Assembly (NCBI GenBank): GCA_026119855.1
Contig: JAOWBW010000105.1
Span: forward strand, 682,001-746,000
Reading direction: 5' to 3'
Length of the DNA: 64,000 nt
DNA from: Campanula takesimana
Taxonomy: Eukaryota > Streptophyta > Magnoliopsida > Asterales > Campanulaceae
The position numbers and the translations under genes are program-made. Shown piece by piece: positions 43,949 through 54,632 of the stretch. The notes under the pieces were generated by a model, which was not told the origin of the DNA, ran no database searches, and worked only from the letters and a program-made list of their open reading frames with translations. Numbering within the stretch: position 1 is the first letter of the stretch; each line of letters starts with the position of its first letter.

Positions 43949-44687
43949 AGCTGATTTTGCTAAACAGTTTGCAGCTCCATTCGCTTCCCTAAACACAAAA
44001 GAGATCCATAAGCTTTGAAATTTCTGGAAAAGCTCGAAACAGTCACATATAAGACCCTCCGCTTGTTGATGCTCCCCTACGCCCCTGCCAAGAATATTGA
44101 GAATCGGTTTCTAGATGTAGACTAAGAATGTTTCTAGTCAAGGCCTATTGCAACCCTTCACGAATAGCCCAGGTTTCAGCAACCATATTGGTTGTGTAGC
44201 CGATAGACTCGAAGAAACCACCAATACAAAGACCACTCGAAGTTCTAAATAGCCCACCAATGCCTGCCATCCCAGGATTACCTAGAGATGCCCCATCTGT
44301 ATTGAGTTTTACAGATGTAAAGGAAGAGGGTTTCCATCCAATACTGACTTTAAATTTGGGGTTGCGGGGGACAGGTTTATGATGTATGGCCATATAGGAC
44401 TGAACTTCACTCTGGACCATTTTAGAAAAAACCTGAGGATGGGTGTTTTGTTGTTCAAAAATTAACTTGTTTCTGACTCTCCAAAGTCTCCAGTATTTAG
44501 TAACAAGAGTTGAAATCCCAAAGAGATTCTTGTTGGTAAAAGCCGGATGCTGAAGAATGCTTATAAATGTGTTTGCTGAAACTAGAGGATCTATATTACA
44601 CTACCCTCTTATATCAGCAACTTTGGGACATTCATTAACAAGGTGAATAAATGTATCTTTAGCTAGCTGGCAAAGAGGACATAGTGC
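43949..44687 (-). pseudogene. L1-type LINE: zinc-binding and RNase H-like end
   Basis: On the minus strand it begins with LCPLCQLAKDTFIHLVNECP (zf-RVT style Cys/His), then YWRLWRVRNKLIFEQQ, and then an RNase H-like domain with VKLNTDGASLGNPGMAGIGG and the C-terminal FREANGAANCLAKS at the gap edge. These are the last domains of plant LINE polyproteins. It carries a stop near 44604 and frame breaks near 44143. The RT half of what is probably the same element lies at 61418-64000. Confidence 0.82.
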
Positions 44688-45319
44688 CAGGGCCGTTCCT
44701 AGCTTTTTTGGAGCCCTGGGCGAGGTTCAATGAATGGAGCTTTCTCTTTTTTAAACAATGAACGGCCTTTTATAAATCTTTTTTTTTTCCCTTTAAAACT
44801 CCTGTTTTTTACTAGTAGGTTTTTTATTTTTATTTTGTTAACTTGTACTTTGAATTTTTATTTAAGTATAAAATAATTGTAAGATCAAATGATTGAAGTT
44901 AGCATAATAACAGATAAATTAAAGGTTATAATCAAACCTATAAATTTTTTGTCATAAAAAATAGTAAGAAAATATATAAAACCCAGTAAAATTATAAAAA
45001 GAAAAAAATATATACAACAAAAACGTGATGAAAAAAAATATACATATAACTTCCCAAAATTTGCAAAAGAACATATTAAATAAATATAAAAATGTCTTAA
45101 AAACTCTTGCAAAAGATAAGATTAAATTATGTTTACCAAAAATAAAATAATATAATAAGAATATGAGGACTAAAAAAATTACTCCAAAGAAGATTATACA
45201 TATCTATGTCTTACAGAGATGTTTTCATTTCTACTTAAATTTGTCACAAGAAAAAAATAACTTTCATTGAGTTATTAAAATAAGGGAATATGAAGGCCCC
45301 AAAAGTATGAGGACTCAAA
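44688..45319. mobile_element. hAT-type fragment (left end) inside the LINE
   Basis: Starts CAGGGCCGTTCCTAG, matching the terminus CAGGGCCGTTCTTAA of the complete hAT-type element at 61467. It is AT-rich with no coding domain, and cut at 45319 by the Helitron. A sequence GGGAATATGAAGGCCCC just before the Helitron recurs just after it (60299). Its right terminus was not found. Confidence 0.6.
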
Positions 45320-47268
45320 TCTATATAATAATATATTAAAGCAGAAGAAAATGCTTACTCCTCATTCAGCCACGTGGAATTATGACGTGGAAGTCCACGT
45401 GGCCTCTTCCTATAGGTTAAAGCAAGTAAACTCATTCAAGGATATAATTGTAATATTAAGTGTTAATTTGAAATTTGAAAAAAGAATTTAATTTGATTAG
45501 GAGTTGTATGATTTAATCAGTAAATTATTTGAATACGAGTTGTTATCAAAATTTAAGCACAAATCTAGGGATTGATTGATTTGATTGGTTGTGGACATAT
45601 AATTTATAAATTAATGCAAAGTTTTAAACTCTTTGCCATGCGTTAATTTTTTTTTAATTCTGTATTTAAGCACAAATTTTTGAATTTTCATAATAAAGAT
45701 TTTGTTGTATCTTTTAACTTTTGATAAAATACATTGATATATTTAAGTTAAGATTCATCTAGATAACTTAACTAACTTATTCAAATTCATACCAAAATAA
45801 AGTAACCTATTAAATCAAATAAACTCAATACTCGTGCTAATTGATTCCTTCATTTAGCTTTCTTTGTGCAGATTTGTCTTTGATATCATCTCCCTCTCAG
45901 TACCTCATTTAAATTCCAGCATTCCATGTGTAGCCTTGGATCCTATTTTCAAATACTCTAAAGGTTATTCTTATATTGTGCATGCTTAATTTGTGAATAT
46001 AAATTGACGATTCTAATTTTTGATAATGAGTAGAGTCTGAAGGACTATTTATCAGTGTGGCAAATATTATGATGGAAATGCTAACAACAGGATTGAAGTA
46101 TGACTCTTCCCTTTTTCTGAATTTGATTTATTAGTTTGCAAATAACGGGAAGGATCATAATTGCATATCCCCACAGCAGGAGATATGGGATTGCATAACA
46201 AAGAAATGGTTGTTGAGAAATAGCACCACATTATTTAGTACTAATACTCAATATGTTTGGCATTCTTAAGTTTAACTAATGTATCATTTTTGTGTATATG
46301 AGTATCCATCTAAGTGTTTTGATGCTCACATGTTTGAGGAGTTTGTGACAATATAGCTTGATGCAGGGGCTAAATTGACTGGGCCTGTTGCCAAACCACA
46401 CCTTCTAAGTTCTAATATACATATCTTGGCTTTCCAAGCCTTAAAACAAATTAAAGATCTTTGATATCATGAGTTTCATGCTAATTGGTTCTAAGTTTAT
46501 TTGCTTTGTTGAGTCGTATTATACTCTCTCCGTCTCAAAATGAATTTTTAAAATTATTTTAAGAGCAATTTTGAACATTTATTTTGAGGCAGAAGAAATA
46601 TTTTATTATAGGTCTGTTTATCGTTTGGTTTAGGTAATTTATTGTGGTAACTAAAATGTATTGTAGAGAAAGCAGGAGGAACTTGATTCTTACTTTTCCT
46701 CCTCACTGGAATTTAAATCTGAAAATGCTCACCCTTAAAAAAGTATTCATGTTTCGTTCCATGGACATGGGGATTTTCTCCAACAAATCTTAGCTCATTT
46801 TTACTCTTTACGGTTTTGATTTGATTACATCTTTATGCTTATTGAATTTTTAAAACCTTAAATGTAACCATGTTTGAAAATCAAATAGAATTATTAATTT
46901 GGGACAAAGGAAATAGTTGTTTTTTCTCTGATATAAATGCAACACTGTCAGAAATGATGTATTCAATGGCAAAAAAGAAAATAAAAAAGATTAATAAAGT
47001 ATTCTATTTCCTTGACTTTGCTGCTCAATCATTTTTTTTTAAGGCTTATTTTTGGACGGTTGGAATATCATGTTTTAATTTTTGGACCTTTTCTCATATT
47101 TTAATTTTTGTACCTTTTCAAAACAAGTGCAACATATATTTTTGAGACTCATTGGGTAATATTTTTTTTCAATAAAGTAATCTATTTTTTATTAATTAGT
47201 TTTATTATGCTTCATTTTTTTATTTTTGAAACTGAGAAATTATCCAATTAAGTAACTGTGTAACTGTA
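45320..47268. other. Helitron left part, possible captured exons
   Basis: After the terminal region (CCACGTGG motifs at about 45370-45405) the DNA is AT-rich. Between about 46040 and 46440 short coding-like pieces appear on the plus strand (YYDGNANNRIE, KCFDAHMFEEF and a GAKLTGPVAKPH-like piece), separated by AT-rich gaps. They could be host exons captured by the Helitron, but I do not recognise the source gene. A weak Stowaway-like hairpin lies near 46525-46598. Confidence 0.35.
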
Positions 47269-48756
47269 TGTTGGTAATGGTGCCCTAGGCACGTTTAATA
47301 AACGTTGTAATTGTTATCATCTATTTCATATCAATAAAAAGATGTTTTGATTATTATTGTTGTTCATGTTTACTTATAATAATCTCCGTCCCTAGTACTT
47401 GTTAAGCACTAATATAAAGGCTAAATGATCATGGGATGATCATGTTAGATTTATGGGTACTTGTTTGGAACAATGTACTGGACATGACCCGCTGTATGAG
47501 ATTTATGTCATGGTCTATGTCGTACATATATCTCATATTAGTTATGTCATTCGAATCCTTAGACATGAAGTTATTATAGTCTTCCACTTGATGAACATTA
47601 TGTTTGACATATTCAAACGCTACCTTTAACCGGGTAGTTATAAAGTGTATGATTGGCATAATCGGATTCACGTAGGGAAGAATAATAAGCTAAATGGATT
47701 TGTCCCTCTTCGGAGAGATCTCAAGCTTTGGCCTCTCGTAGGAATGATGTTGATGAAAATGTTCGGCCGGACTCAAATGAATTGATTAGATCAATGTCAT
47801 TTGGATTATCAACATATTTGGAATCGAGAAAGTATTGAACAAGACAAGTTGACTTATTGACCATGACTTGTGTTCAATGACATCGTGCACAAAGGGATTA
47901 TGACATATTCTAGAGGAATGCGAACATGTATCTAGTTATACTATTTGGGTAGGTATGACGGTTTGCTAGAACCTAATCATATCTTATAGTTTCATGTTTG
48001 AACCCATTGCCAACTTAGTGTAATCCTAGAGGGTCACACACAATAGAACGAATCTTAAATAAGGACCATATTGGAACTTTGGAAACTATGGGAATCTGGA
48101 CAAGTGTGCGACCGCCCAAAACCACCTGTGCGGCCGCACAATTTGGGTCAAATAGTACCATAACCTTCCAGATAGATGTGCGGCCGCACAGGTGGTTTTG
48201 GGCGGCTGCACACCATGTCAGGACAGGTTTCCTAATTTGATTTGGAAAAGAATTTTGGACGGGTTTAGACACAAGTTTCCTATTTGGAATAGGTCTAACT
48301 TGTATATAAACAGCCAAATTCGGGCCAGATCATATGATAGCTTTTGTGCAAGTCTCCAAAGAGTTTGAGAGAGGCTTTATTTTGTTCTAAGACATCCTAG
48401 ATTGAAGAACAAAATAATACACAAATAAAATTCCATATAGTTCATATTGATTGTGAAAACGTGTTTCACAATTTTGGTCTAGCAACCAAGATCAAGTGTT
48501 CTTAATATTCGTTCGTGGTGTGGATACCGCTAGAGGGTGAAGCTTATCATTTTCAAAGTTCGTGTTCTTACTTTTGTGATTAAAGCTTCAAGTTCTCCAC
48601 CAAGATCAAAGACCAAATTCAAAGTCATCAAGGGTTAGTTTTTCTAGTATTCATATTGTTGTATTTGATTTAATCATATGAATGGATCTATGGGCTTTGG
48701 GTTTCATAAATTTTAAATGCTATTTTCCGCTGCGGATGTTACTACGAAACCCAACA
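47269..48756 (+). repeat. Left LTR of copia-2
   Basis: 1,488 bp from TGTTGGTAATGG to ACGAAACCCAACA. TATA box TATATAAA at 48302-48309. A 37-bp near-perfect inverted repeat rich in GCGGCCGC (48104-48140 and 48177-48213) lies 90-200 bases upstream of it. Confidence 0.93.
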
Positions 48757-48757
48757 G

Positions 48758-48771
48758 TGGTATCAGAGCCC
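48758..48771 (+). other. Primer binding site of copia-2 (tRNA-iMet)
   Basis: TGGTATCAGAGCCC begins one base after the LTR and matches the canonical plant initiator tRNA-Met site. Confidence 0.92.
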
Positions 48772-48874
48772 CGTTCATGTTGATTATTTCAATACTTAGA
48801 TCATGTTGTGTGTATATAAATTGTTTATGTGCCTAACATGATATGAATATTGGATATATGATGTTTATGTGTTA

Positions 48875-49312
48875 TAGGGATGGCCAAACCGGACCGGAAC
48901 CGGACCGAAAAAGCCCGGAACCGGAGTAAACCGGAACCGTGGTAAGCGCGGGCCGGTTCAGGGTCACATATATGGCGAACCGGAACCGGATCGGCATTTC
49001 CATTAAAAAAAATAAAAATCTCTTATTTTTCAATAAATTTTAACATGTTTATTCATTAGTGTATTATAAAATAAAAATCTCTTGTCTTTTAATAAATTTT
49101 AACTTGTTTATTCATTATTGTATGATAAACAAAATAAAAAAAGGTAGCGTGGACTGAATCGGAACCGGACCGGAACCGTACGGGAACCGGATTGTGATGA
49201 ACGGAACCAGAACCGGTGTAAGCGCGGGCCGGTTCAGGGTCACATATATGCCGAACCGGAACCGGCGGTTTCGAACCGGAACCGTGCCCGGAACCGGTTT
49301 TGGTCATCCCTA
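48875..49312. mobile_element. hAT-type MITE, CCGGAACCGG-rich, copy 2, in the copia-2 leader
   Basis: Ends TAGGGATGGCCAAA and TTTTGGTCATCCCTA with a perfect 8-bp duplication ATGTGTTA (48867-48874 and 49313-49320). It differs from copy 1 by an AT-rich centre containing a duplicated ~60-bp unit (AAAAATCTCTTRTYTTT...). Confidence 0.9.
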
Positions 49313-49320
49313 ATGTGTTA

Positions 49321-50743
49321 TATGATTTTATGTGGTTTATTGTTTTACAACTTTAATCGCACTATTGAATCGCACTAAAAATTATGTTGGATTCTGAATT
49401 GTTTGATTATTAAATTTTGATTGGATCAAAGTTTTAATAATCGGGGAAAACAATTTTGAGACAAATTTTCGAACTTTAAAAATTCTGTCTGATGCTACTG
49501 TGCGACCGCACAGAAAATATTGGGCGGCCGCACATGTTTGGGCGACCGCACAGATTTTCTTGGGCGGCCGCACAGTTGGTCAGAATCAGATTCTGGAATT
49601 TTGATGGGGTCCAACCAAATCAGTGACAATACCGGCCAGACCTGTTGATCTGGAGCGAGTTTTGGGCAGTTGGTTTTGGTGTGGATCTTGGGGTTTGATT
49701 TTCCTATTTGTTTTGATCTTGTGATTCTAAGATTGGTTCAAGGTTTGGATGGCTAATCTACGTTCATCGAGATTGTGTTTCCCAAACTTGATCGCAATCA
49801 AAGTTTCAAAGATAAAACGAAGTTAGAATTATGAAGAGTTCATAATTGCTAAAATTGAGAAACAAAGTTCTTGATTCAATGTTGGAGATTCATGTGGAAT
49901 TGTGGATGCAATTGGCCTACGTTTATCGAGACCATCTATTGCTTAGTTTCGGCCCACATGGACTACTTTCTTGGTTTCTTGAATTAGTGCGGAATTATGG
50001 ATGCCTTATGGCTTAGTTTCGGCCGCACTTCTTGTTGTCTTGATTTGGAGATAATAACCAAAGTTGAAATAATCTCATCCTCATAATTATAGAGAAACTA
50101 ATGACACATAAATATTATGCTTAAATTAATGGAGATTAATTTAGTGGCTAAACTTAATGCGTAACATATTTATATTATGTGCTCATAAATGTGTTATATG
50201 CTATATGTGATGAACCTTCAAAGAAAGTTTTAAGTCATTTATTGCCATGCCATGATTAAAACACTTGTTAATACATGGGTGAATTTAATGTAGACTCGCC
50301 CTAGCGAGATGCATTGACTTTATTTATGTATGAGCAGGATAGATAATGTGGGCACGCCCTAGCGAGGCACATTAACTATACGTTTAAAATGGTTGGACTT
50401 AATTGGGCGTCAAAACAGTTTTGAGCCTAGGCAAAGATGAGATTTAACATGCTTTTTGAAATAGGATTTCTTAAGGAATCTCATAAAAGGAACTAAGAGT
50501 CATATGAGATATGATTGACAAGAGTTGTCTACCTAATTAATTTGATTTTGTGTAATCCGCCTTAGCGGACTTAAAATTAAATTAAAGCGGGATCTTAACC
50601 CACTTAAATTATATTATACATTGGATGTATAAGAAGGTTATATAATTTAGTGGGAGTATTTTCGTTTGAAAAATACATTGTTTATTTCTTTAATGAAAAA
50701 TTGGTACTTATTAAATTTTGGAAACTTTGCATAATTGTAGATA
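49321..50743 (+). other. copia-2 leader with CG-rich repeats and small hairpins
   Basis: A long untranslated leader before gag. At 49498-49576 two ~40-bp direct repeats carry GCGACCGCACAG and GGCGGCCGCACA motifs like those in the LTR. Near 49900-50040 a degenerate repeat contains GCTTAGTTTCGGCC twice. Three short hairpins lie at 50295-50308, 50352-50368 and 50556-50569. Confidence 0.7.
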
Positions 50744-51616
50744 ATGACTAACAACACTCAATCAGTTTCGTTGCGATCGATCCTTGAGAAGGATAAGCTC
50801 CAAGAGAATGGTACGAACTTTATGGATTGGATCCGTAGCCTAAGAATTGTTCTTAGGCAAGAAGATAAGTTGTACATTCTCGATGGGCCTCTTCCTGCTG
50901 AACCAGAACATACTGCCCCTATGGCAGAAAGAGACAGTTACAAGAAACATCGTAATGATTCTAGAGATGTAAGTTGTCTCATGCTTGCTACTATGTACTC
51001 AAAACTCCAACAAAGTTTGGAACATTTGGAAGCCTATGAGGTAGGCGTGGAGTTAAGAGCTATGTTTCAAGAGCAATCTAGGCAAGAGAGGTACAAGACC
51101 ATTGTTGCATTCACTTCTTGCAAAATAAATGAAGGGCAACAAGTGAGTCCTCACATGCTGAAAATGAAAGGCTATGTAGAGCACCTTGAGAAACTTGGCT
51201 ATCCAATCCCATTGGAGTTAGCCACGGATCTCATTCTTAATTCATTGCCTAAAAGTTATAATCAGTTTGTGATGAATTATAACATGCATGGAATGGATAA
51301 GAATCTCTCCGAGTTGCATGGGATGCTTAAAACTGTGGAAATAAAGATTATGGAGAAAGGTTCTCCTGTGCTCTTGGTTCATGATGGGAAGAAGGCTGGT
51401 GCCAAAGGAAAGGGTAAGGCAAAAGTTGTCAAACCAAAGATAAGCAAGGCAAAGGTTGCCAAGGCTTCTGAGGCAAAACCTGATTCACAAAAGGATGCAA
51501 TCTGTTTCCATTGTCAAGAAATTGGTCATTGGAAACGTAATTGCAAGGCTTTCTTGGAAGAGCAAAAGAAGAAGAAGGGCAGCAAGGCTGCATTGACTTC
51601 AGGGACTAAAGAATAG
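50744..51616 (+). CDS. copia-2 gag
   Basis: 290 codons from ATG (MTNNTQSVSLRSILEKDKL). Residues ~15-200 are the copia gag (UBN2-type) domain with GTNFMDWIRSLRIVLRQE and LILNSLPKSYNQF. A Lys/Ala-rich linker follows, then one CCHC knuckle, CFHCQEIGHWKRNC, near residue 263. The last residues and the stop come from a frameshift caused by an 89-bp deletion just downstream; copia-1 runs on into protease at this point. The gag itself looks intact up to there. Confidence 0.9.
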   Translation: MTNNTQSVSLRSILEKDKLQENGTNFMDWIRSLRIVLRQEDKLYILDGPLPAEPEHTAPMAERDSYKKHRNDSRDVSCLMLATMYSKLQQSLEHLEAYEVGVELRAMFQEQSRQERYKTIVAFTSCKINEGQQVSPHMLKMKGYVEHLEKLGYPIPLELATDLILNSLPKSYNQFVMNYNMHGMDKNLSELHGMLKTVEIKIMEKGSPVLLVHDGKKAGAKGKGKAKVVKPKISKAKVAKASEAKPDSQKDAICFHCQEIGHWKRNCKAFLEEQKKKKGSKAALTSGTKE

Positions 51617-51650
51617 GAGACTACTTAAAGAGGGTGAAGTAGACCTACGC

Positions 51651-52751
51651 GTGGGGAATGGAGCAAGAGTTGCTGCATTAGCCGTAGAGACTTATGAAGT
51701 CACTTTACCTTCCGGTTTAATACTTGTTTTGAACAATTGCTATTATGTACCGGATTTAAGTAGAAATATTATTTCAATTTCTTGTTTGGATAATGAAGGT
51801 TTTAAGTTTCTTATTGAGAATAAGAAATTTTCTATTTATTTAAATGATGTGCTTTATGGTATTGCTAATTCATTTAATGGCCTTTATATCTTGAATGTCA
51901 ATAATGAAAATAATGAAAATGTCTATCATATAAATAAGAAATCTAAACCTAATGATGTAAATCATTCTTATTTGTGGCATTGCCGTCTTGGTCATATTAA
52001 TGAGAAGCGTATCTCAAAACTCCATGGAGACGGTCTCTTGGGTTCATGTGACCTTGGGTCATATGATACTTGTGAGTCGTGTCTTCTTGGGAAAATGACT
52101 AAGACATCTTTTACAAAGCTAGGTGAAAGGGCAAGCGACTTATTGGGGTTGATACATTCCGATGTATGCGGACCATTAAGTAGCAATGCTAGGGGAGGAT
52201 TTCAATACTTCATAACCTTCACGGATGATTATAGTAGATTTGGGTATGTTTACCTAATGAAACATAAAAGTGAAGCATTTGAGATATTTAAAATATTTCA
52301 AAATGAAGTAGAAAAACAACTTGGCAAAAATATTAAGGCACTTCGATCAGATCGAGGTGGAGAATACTTGAGTCATGAATTTGATGATCATCTAAAGAAT
52401 TGTGGAATAGTTTCACAATTGACTCCACCCGGAACACCACAATGGAATGGTGTGTCCGAGAGGAGAAATCGGACTTTGTTAGACATGGTTCGATCAATGA
52501 TGAGTCAAGTTGATCTTCCAATATCCTTTTGGGGTTACGCCCTAGAAACCGTTGCTTTCACACTAAATCAAGTTCCAACTAAATCGGTTCCAAAGACTCC
52601 ATATGAGATGTGGAGCGGAAAGAAACCTAGTTTGTCTTTCATGAGGATTTGGGGTTGCGAAGCTTTTGTCAAAAGACTTGTCTCCGACAAACTAGCACAC
52701 AAATCTGACAAATGTATTTTCGTGGGATATCCTAAGGAAACTAAAGGATAA
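51651..52751 (+). pseudogene. copia-2 gag-pre-integrase and integrase
   Basis: Begins after the deletion that removed the protease D-T-G site. LWHCRLGHINEKRIS and CESCLLGKM form the HHCC-type region; the integrase core shows HSDVCGP, RSDRGGEYLS and NGVSERRNRT (D-D-E). It stops at TAA 52749, where copia-1 has TAT (Tyr in GYYFYK), a transversion. Confidence 0.9.
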
Positions 52752-52778
52752 TACTTTTACAACCGAGAGGACAACAAA

Positions 52779-53120
52779 GTGTTTGTTGCCCGAACTGGTG
52801 TCTTTCTAGAGAAACAGTTTCTCTCCAAAGAAATCAGTGAGAGTAAAATAAATCTTGAAGAAATTCGAGACCCAGAAAATAACATTGAACCAATAGTGGA
52901 ACAAGAACAAGAACCACAAGGAGTTGTGGAACCTGTTCAAAATACACAAGCAACTCGCAGATCTAGTAGGTTACGATCCGAGCCCGAGAGATATGGATTT
53001 CTCGTAACGGATAGTAATGAGGTGGAAATCATTGAGAATGATGAACCGACAACCTACCAAGAGGCGATGTCTTCTCCTGATTCGGACAAGTGGCTTGGAG
53101 CCATGGAATCCGAATTGTAA
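52779..53120 (+). pseudogene. copia-2 linker between integrase and RT
   Basis: Same frame as the integrase. An acidic, Glu/Gln-rich linker (EQEQEPQGVVEPV) and SSRLRSEPERYGF lead into RT. The stop TAA 53118 replaces CAA of copia-1. Confidence 0.85.
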
Positions 53121-53123
53121 TCC

Positions 53124-53840
53124 ATGCAAGACAATCAAGTTTGGAATTTAATTGATGCACCCGAAGGTGTAAAAACCATAGGATGCAAATGGGTCTTCAA
53201 GAAGAAGACTGACATGGATGGGAAGGTGCATACTTACAAAGCTAGACTTGTAGCGAAGGGTTATAGGCAAGTTCATGGTATTGACTATGATGAAACTTTT
53301 TCACCCGTAGCAATGATCAAGTCTATAAGAATTTTGCTTGCCATTGCCGCATATCATGACTATGAAATATGGCAAATGGACGTCAAAACCGCTTTCCTAA
53401 ATGGAAAACTACAAGAGGATGTGTATATGACACAATCGGAAGGTTTTGAACAGAATTCTAAGGTATGCAAATTGCAGAGATCTATCTATGGATTGAAGAA
53501 AGCTTCAAGGAGTTGGAATATCCGTTTTGATGAATCGGTCAAAGAGTTTGGTTTCATCAAGAATGAAGATGAACCTTGTGTATACAAGAAGATTAGTGGG
53601 AGCATAGTGATATTCCTTATTTTATACGTGGATGACATATTACTCATTGGAAACGATATTCCTACACTTCAGTCCGTGAAGACTTGGTTAGGAAAATGCT
53701 TCGCAATGAAAGATATGGGTGAAGCCGCATATATACTTGGCATTAAGATCTATAGAGATAGATCAAGGAGGCTACTTGGTTTAAGCCAAAGTACATACAT
53801 TGACAAAGTCATTAGAAGATTCCGTATGGAAAAATTCTAA
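53124..53840 (+). pseudogene. copia-2 reverse transcriptase
   Basis: CKWVFKKKTDMDGKV, DYDETFSPVAMIKS, QMDVKTAFLNG and the catalytic YVDDILLIGND near 53624. One extra A in GAAAAATTC (about 53830, versus GAAAATTC in copia-1) shifts the frame and ends this ORF. Confidence 0.92.
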
Positions 53841-54618
53841 AAGAGGAACCTTACCAGTGTTACATGGAGTTTCTCTAAGCAAGACTCAATGTTCTAAGAC
53901 AAAAGATGAGCGTGAGAAAATGAATGATGTTCCATATGCTTCGGCAATTGGGTCCATCATGTATGCCATGATTTGTACTAGGCTGGATGTATCTTATGCT
54001 TTAAGCATGACAAGTAGATACCAATCTGACCCCGGTGAAAACCACTGGATGGCTGTGAAAGTGATTCTTAAGTACTTGAGAATAACTAAAGATTCGTTTT
54101 TGGTCTATGGAAGAATGGAAGATGATCTCATGGTAAATGCTTACACGGATGCAAGCTTCCAAACCGACAAAGATGATAGTCGATCCCAATCAGGTTTTGT
54201 GTTTATGTTAAATGGTGGAGCTGTAAGCTGGAAGAGTTCCAAGCAAAGTACAACCGCTGATTCTACAACGGAAGCTGAGTATATTGCTGCATCAGATGCT
54301 GCAAAGGAAGCTGTTTGGATTAAGAAGTTCATTAATGAACTTGAAGTGGTTCCTAGTATTGCTAATCCAATAGACCTTTATTGTGATAATAATGGTGCTA
54401 TTGCTCAAGCAAAGGAACCAAGAGCACATCAGAAATCCAAACACATATTTAGGCGTTTTTATATCATTCGAAAAATCGTTGATAGGGGAGACGTAAATAT
54501 ATGCAGAGTACCTACTGATGACAATGTCGCGGACCCGCTAACAAAGGGACTTCCACAAGCTAAACATGAAGGTCATGTTAGGTCCATGGGTATTATATAC
54601 ATGGGAGATTGGGTCTAG
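53841..54618 (+). pseudogene. copia-2 RT end and RNase H
   Basis: Continuation in the next frame. YASAIGSIMYAMICTR ends RT; RNase H has NAYTDASFQTD, STTEAEYIAASDA, LYCDNNGAI and the C-terminal NVADPLTKGLP. Most of this segment is what copia-1 has lost. Confidence 0.9.
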
Positions 54619-54632
54619 GGCAAGTGGGAGAT
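54618..54632 (+). other. Polypurine tract of copia-2
   Basis: GGGCAAGTGGGAGAT immediately before the right LTR; identical in copia-1. Confidence 0.75.

Noticed and set aside
47429..47671. 80-codon minus-strand frame (MNPIMPIIHFI...) repeated at 21961, 25498 and 54793
   Set aside because: It recurs only because it is part of the copia LTR; reading direction is opposite to the element and no domain is recognised.
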